Source of the DNA: Papaver somniferum
Lineage: Eukaryota; Streptophyta; Magnoliopsida; Ranunculales; Papaveraceae
Length of the DNA: 64,000 nucleotides
Direction of reading: 5' to 3'
NCBI RefSeq assembly: GCF_003573695.1
Contig: NC_039358.1
Location: forward strand, 195,338,418-195,402,417
In this document: piece after piece, positions 61,460 to 64,000 of the stretch
How the letters are laid out: each line of letters opens with the position of its first letter
How positions within the stretch are numbered: the first letter of the stretch is position 1
Program-made: the position numbers and the translations under genes
Notes under the pieces: model-generated
Database searches by the model: none
What the model was told of the DNA's origin: nothing
Seen by the model: the letters and a program-made list of their open reading frames with translations, nothing else

Positions 61460-64000
61460 CGAAATGTGTAGACTTTTTTGAGTTAACGTATATAAAATTC
61501 AACATTTTTATGAACTCTTTCTTTTTGTGTTGGCTTTGTCTTTCTATTTGATTCAAGATAGATGAAATTCGTTAGGATTTGGATTAGTTCTGCATGGTCT
61601 TTCATCCTTCTTCTAATGTGAAATTTGACTTCCTTCATATTTTCTTGAATCAACGTACAAAGAAATGCAATTTTTACTAGACGTATTGCCTTAGAACATA
61701 TTAATTGTAATTACAATAAATTTTTCAAACTTTTTCTGTTAAATATGAGTTTATCTAGTTTATAATTTAGTCTCAGAAATCAATTTCCGACTTATAACGA
61801 AATGTGTAAACTTTTGGAGTAAACGTATATTAAATTTAACATTTTTATGAACTCTTTCTTTTTGTGTTGGCTTTGTCTTTCTATTTGATTCAAGATAGAT
61901 GATACTTTTTAGGATTTGGATTATTTCTGCATGGTCTTTCATCCTTGTTCTATTGTGAAATTCGACTTCCTTCATATTTTCTTGAATCAATGTACATAGA
62001 AATGCAACTTTTACTAGGCGTATTGCCTTAGAACATATTAATTATAATTACAATACATTTTTCAAACTTTTTCTGTTAAATTTGAGTTTATTTTAGTTTA
62101 AAATTTAGTCTCAGAAATCAATTTCCGACTTATAACGAAGTGTGTAGGCTTTTTGGAGTTAAAGTATATAAGATTCAACATTTTTATGAACTCTTTCTTT
62201 TTATGTTGGCTTTGTCTTTCTATCTGATTCAAGATTGATGAAATTTGTTAGGATTTGGATTAGTTCTGCATGGTCTTTCATCCTTCTTCTAATGTGAAAT
62301 TTGACTTCATTCATATTTTCTTGAATCAACGTACATAGAAATGCAATTTTTACTAGACGTATTGCCTTAGAACATATTAATTATAATTACAATACATTTT
62401 TCAAACTTTTTCTGTTAAATTTGAGTTTATCTAGTTTACAATTTAGTCTCAGAAATCAATTTCCGACTTATAACGAAGTGTGTAGGCTTTTTTGAGTTAA
62501 CGTATATTAAATTCAACATTTTTATGAACTCATTATATTTGTGTTGGCTTTGTCTTTCTACTTGATTCAAGATAGATGAAATTTGTTAGGATTTGGATTA
62601 GTTCTGCATGGTCTTTCATCCTTCTTCTATTATGACATTTGACTTCCATCATATTTTCTTGAATCAACGTACATAGAAATGCAATTTTTACTAGACGTCT
62701 TGCCATAGAACATATTAATTGTTATTACAATAAATTTTTCAAACTTTTTCTGTTCAATTTGAGTTTATCTAGTTTACAATTTTGTCTCAGAAATCAATTT
62801 CCGACTTATAACGAAGTGTGTAAACCTTTTTGAGTTAATGTACATTAAATTCAACATTTTTATGAACTCATTCTATTTGTGTTGGCTTTGTGTTTCTATC
62901 TGATTCAAGATAGAAGAAATTTGTTAGGATTTGGATTAGTTCTGCATGGTCTTTCATCCTTCTTCTATTGTGAAATTTGACTTCCTTCATATTTTCTTGA
63001 ATCAATGTACATATAAATACAATTTTTACTAGGCGTATTGCCTTAGAACATATTAATTGTAATTACAATACATTTTTCAAACTTTTTCTGTTAAATTTGA
63101 GTTTATCTAGTTTACAATTTAGTCTCAGAAATCAATTTCCGACTTATAACGAAGTGTGTAGACTTTTTTGAGTTAACTTATATTAAATTCAACATTTTTA
63201 TGAACTCCTTCTATTTGTTTTGTCTTTGTCTTTCTACTTGATTCAAGATAGATGAAATTTGTTAGGATTTGGATTAGTTCTGCATGGTCTTTCATCCTTC
63301 TTCTATTGTGAAATTTGACTTCCATCATATTTTCTTGACTCAACGTACATAGAAAAGTAATTTTTACTAGACGTATTGCCTTAGAACATATTAATTGTAA
63401 TTACAATACATTTTTCAAAAATTTTCTATTAAAGATGAGTTTATCTAGTTTACAATTTAGTCACAGAAATCAATTATCGACTTAAAACGAAAAATGTAGT
63501 CTTTTTTGAGTTAACGTATATAAAATTCAACATTTTTATGAACTCTTTCTTTTTGTGTTGGCTTAGTGTTTCTATTTGATTCAAGATAGAAGAAATTTGT
63601 TAGGATTTGGATTAGTTCTGCATGGTCTTTCATCCTTCTTCTATTGTGAAATTTGACTTCCTTCATATTTTCTTGAATCAACGTACATAGAAATGCAATT
63701 TTTACTAGACGTATTGCCTTAGAACATATTAATTGTAATTACAATACATTTTTCAAACTTTTTCTGTTAAAGATGAGTTTATCTAGTTTACAATTTAGTC
63801 TCAGAAATCAATTTCCGAGTATAACGAAGTGTGTTGACTTTTTTGAGTTAACGTATATAAGATTCAACATTCTTATGAACTCTTTGTTTTTGTGTTGGCT
63901 TTGTATTTCTATTTGATTCAAGATAGATGAAATTTCTTACGATTTGGATTAGTTCTGCATGGTCTTTCATCTTTCTTCTATTGTGAAATTTGACTTCCTT

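Larger units (their letters stand above)
60894..61615. other. Suspect assembly region with exact 156-bp duplication
   Basis: 60894-61049 and 61460-61615 are identical and contain the rare GAAATTCGTTAGG variant. The first copy ends exactly at the first N run and the second begins exactly after the second N run. The 390-bp piece between the gaps ends with sequence resembling that just before 60894 (CTCATAAATAAATTTCCGAC). This is what an unresolved overlap of contig ends would give. Confidence 0.8.
54704..64000. repeat. Satellite array, segment 4
   Basis: Same monomer and orientation to the end of the window. The left part (54998-56698) is the second copy of the 1.7-kb block from 42960. A block at about 59560-60050 recurs at about 62490-62980 (offset 2930), marked by CATTATATTTGTG, TGACATTTGACTTCCATC, GCCATAGAACATATT and GTTAATGTACATTAAATTC. 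Two N runs and a suspect duplication lie between 60894 and 61615. No gene is visible. Confidence 0.95.

Noticed and set aside
1..64000. The many short minus-strand frames in the satellite as protein-coding genes
   Set aside because: They repeat with the monomer, use TTG as first codon, are broken in most monomers, and frameshifts change their middle part between copies. No domain or coding bias is seen.
1..64000. CRISPR array
   Set aside because: The repeats are about 337 bp long without unique spacers, and the inserted elements are plant LINEs.

Overview
The window is about 64 kb of plant heterochromatin. Roughly 57.6 kb is one head-to-tail satellite array with a basic monomer of about 336-338 bp, very AT-rich, giving roughly 170 monomers. 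Three LINE-derived insertions interrupt it, and I see no host gene, tRNA, rRNA or CRISPR. A flowering plant, probably a dicot, is suggested by the inserted elements: an ORF1 with a DUF4283-like domain and CCHC zinc knuckle, an ORF2 piece with the FADD reverse-transcriptase motif and a zf-RVT zinc-binding region, and a plant-type RNase H (RVT_3). This combination is typical of plant L1-clade LINEs. I cannot name the species.

Layout: 1-25104 satellite; 25105-27420 insertion 1 (+), an element with 5' leader, a complete-length ORF1 broken by one in-frame TAG, a short 3' UTR and an A-tail, but no ORF2; 27421-37685 satellite; 37686-40988 insertion 2 (+), a chimera of an ORF2 internal fragment joined to a 5'-truncated copy of the insertion 1 element; 40989-53966 satellite; 53967-54703 insertion 3 (-), the 5'-truncated 3' end of a LINE carrying RNase H; 54704-64000 satellite with two 10-N gaps at 61050-61059 and 61450-61459.

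The array is not homogeneous. Left of about 36 kb it is built from recurring multi-monomer cassettes, including ten copies of a deleted 290-bp monomer, a tandem 966-bp trimer and a 2.4-kb block repeated 20012 bp away. Right of about 43 kb other variants dominate, again with multi-monomer duplications at offsets of about 996, 3007, 7022, 12038 and 2930 bp. This is what unequal exchange or segmental amplification in a satellite array produces.

The most unusual item is the ORF1-only retroelement. Two separate insertions share the same ORF1 / short 3' UTR / A-tail structure with no ORF2 between them and differ at only about 20 bases, which suggests a recently mobile non-autonomous half-LINE, comparable to mammalian HAL1. 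The second copy is a chimera consistent with template switching onto an ORF2 transcript. The N-gap region also carries an exact 156-bp duplication that looks like an assembly artefact.
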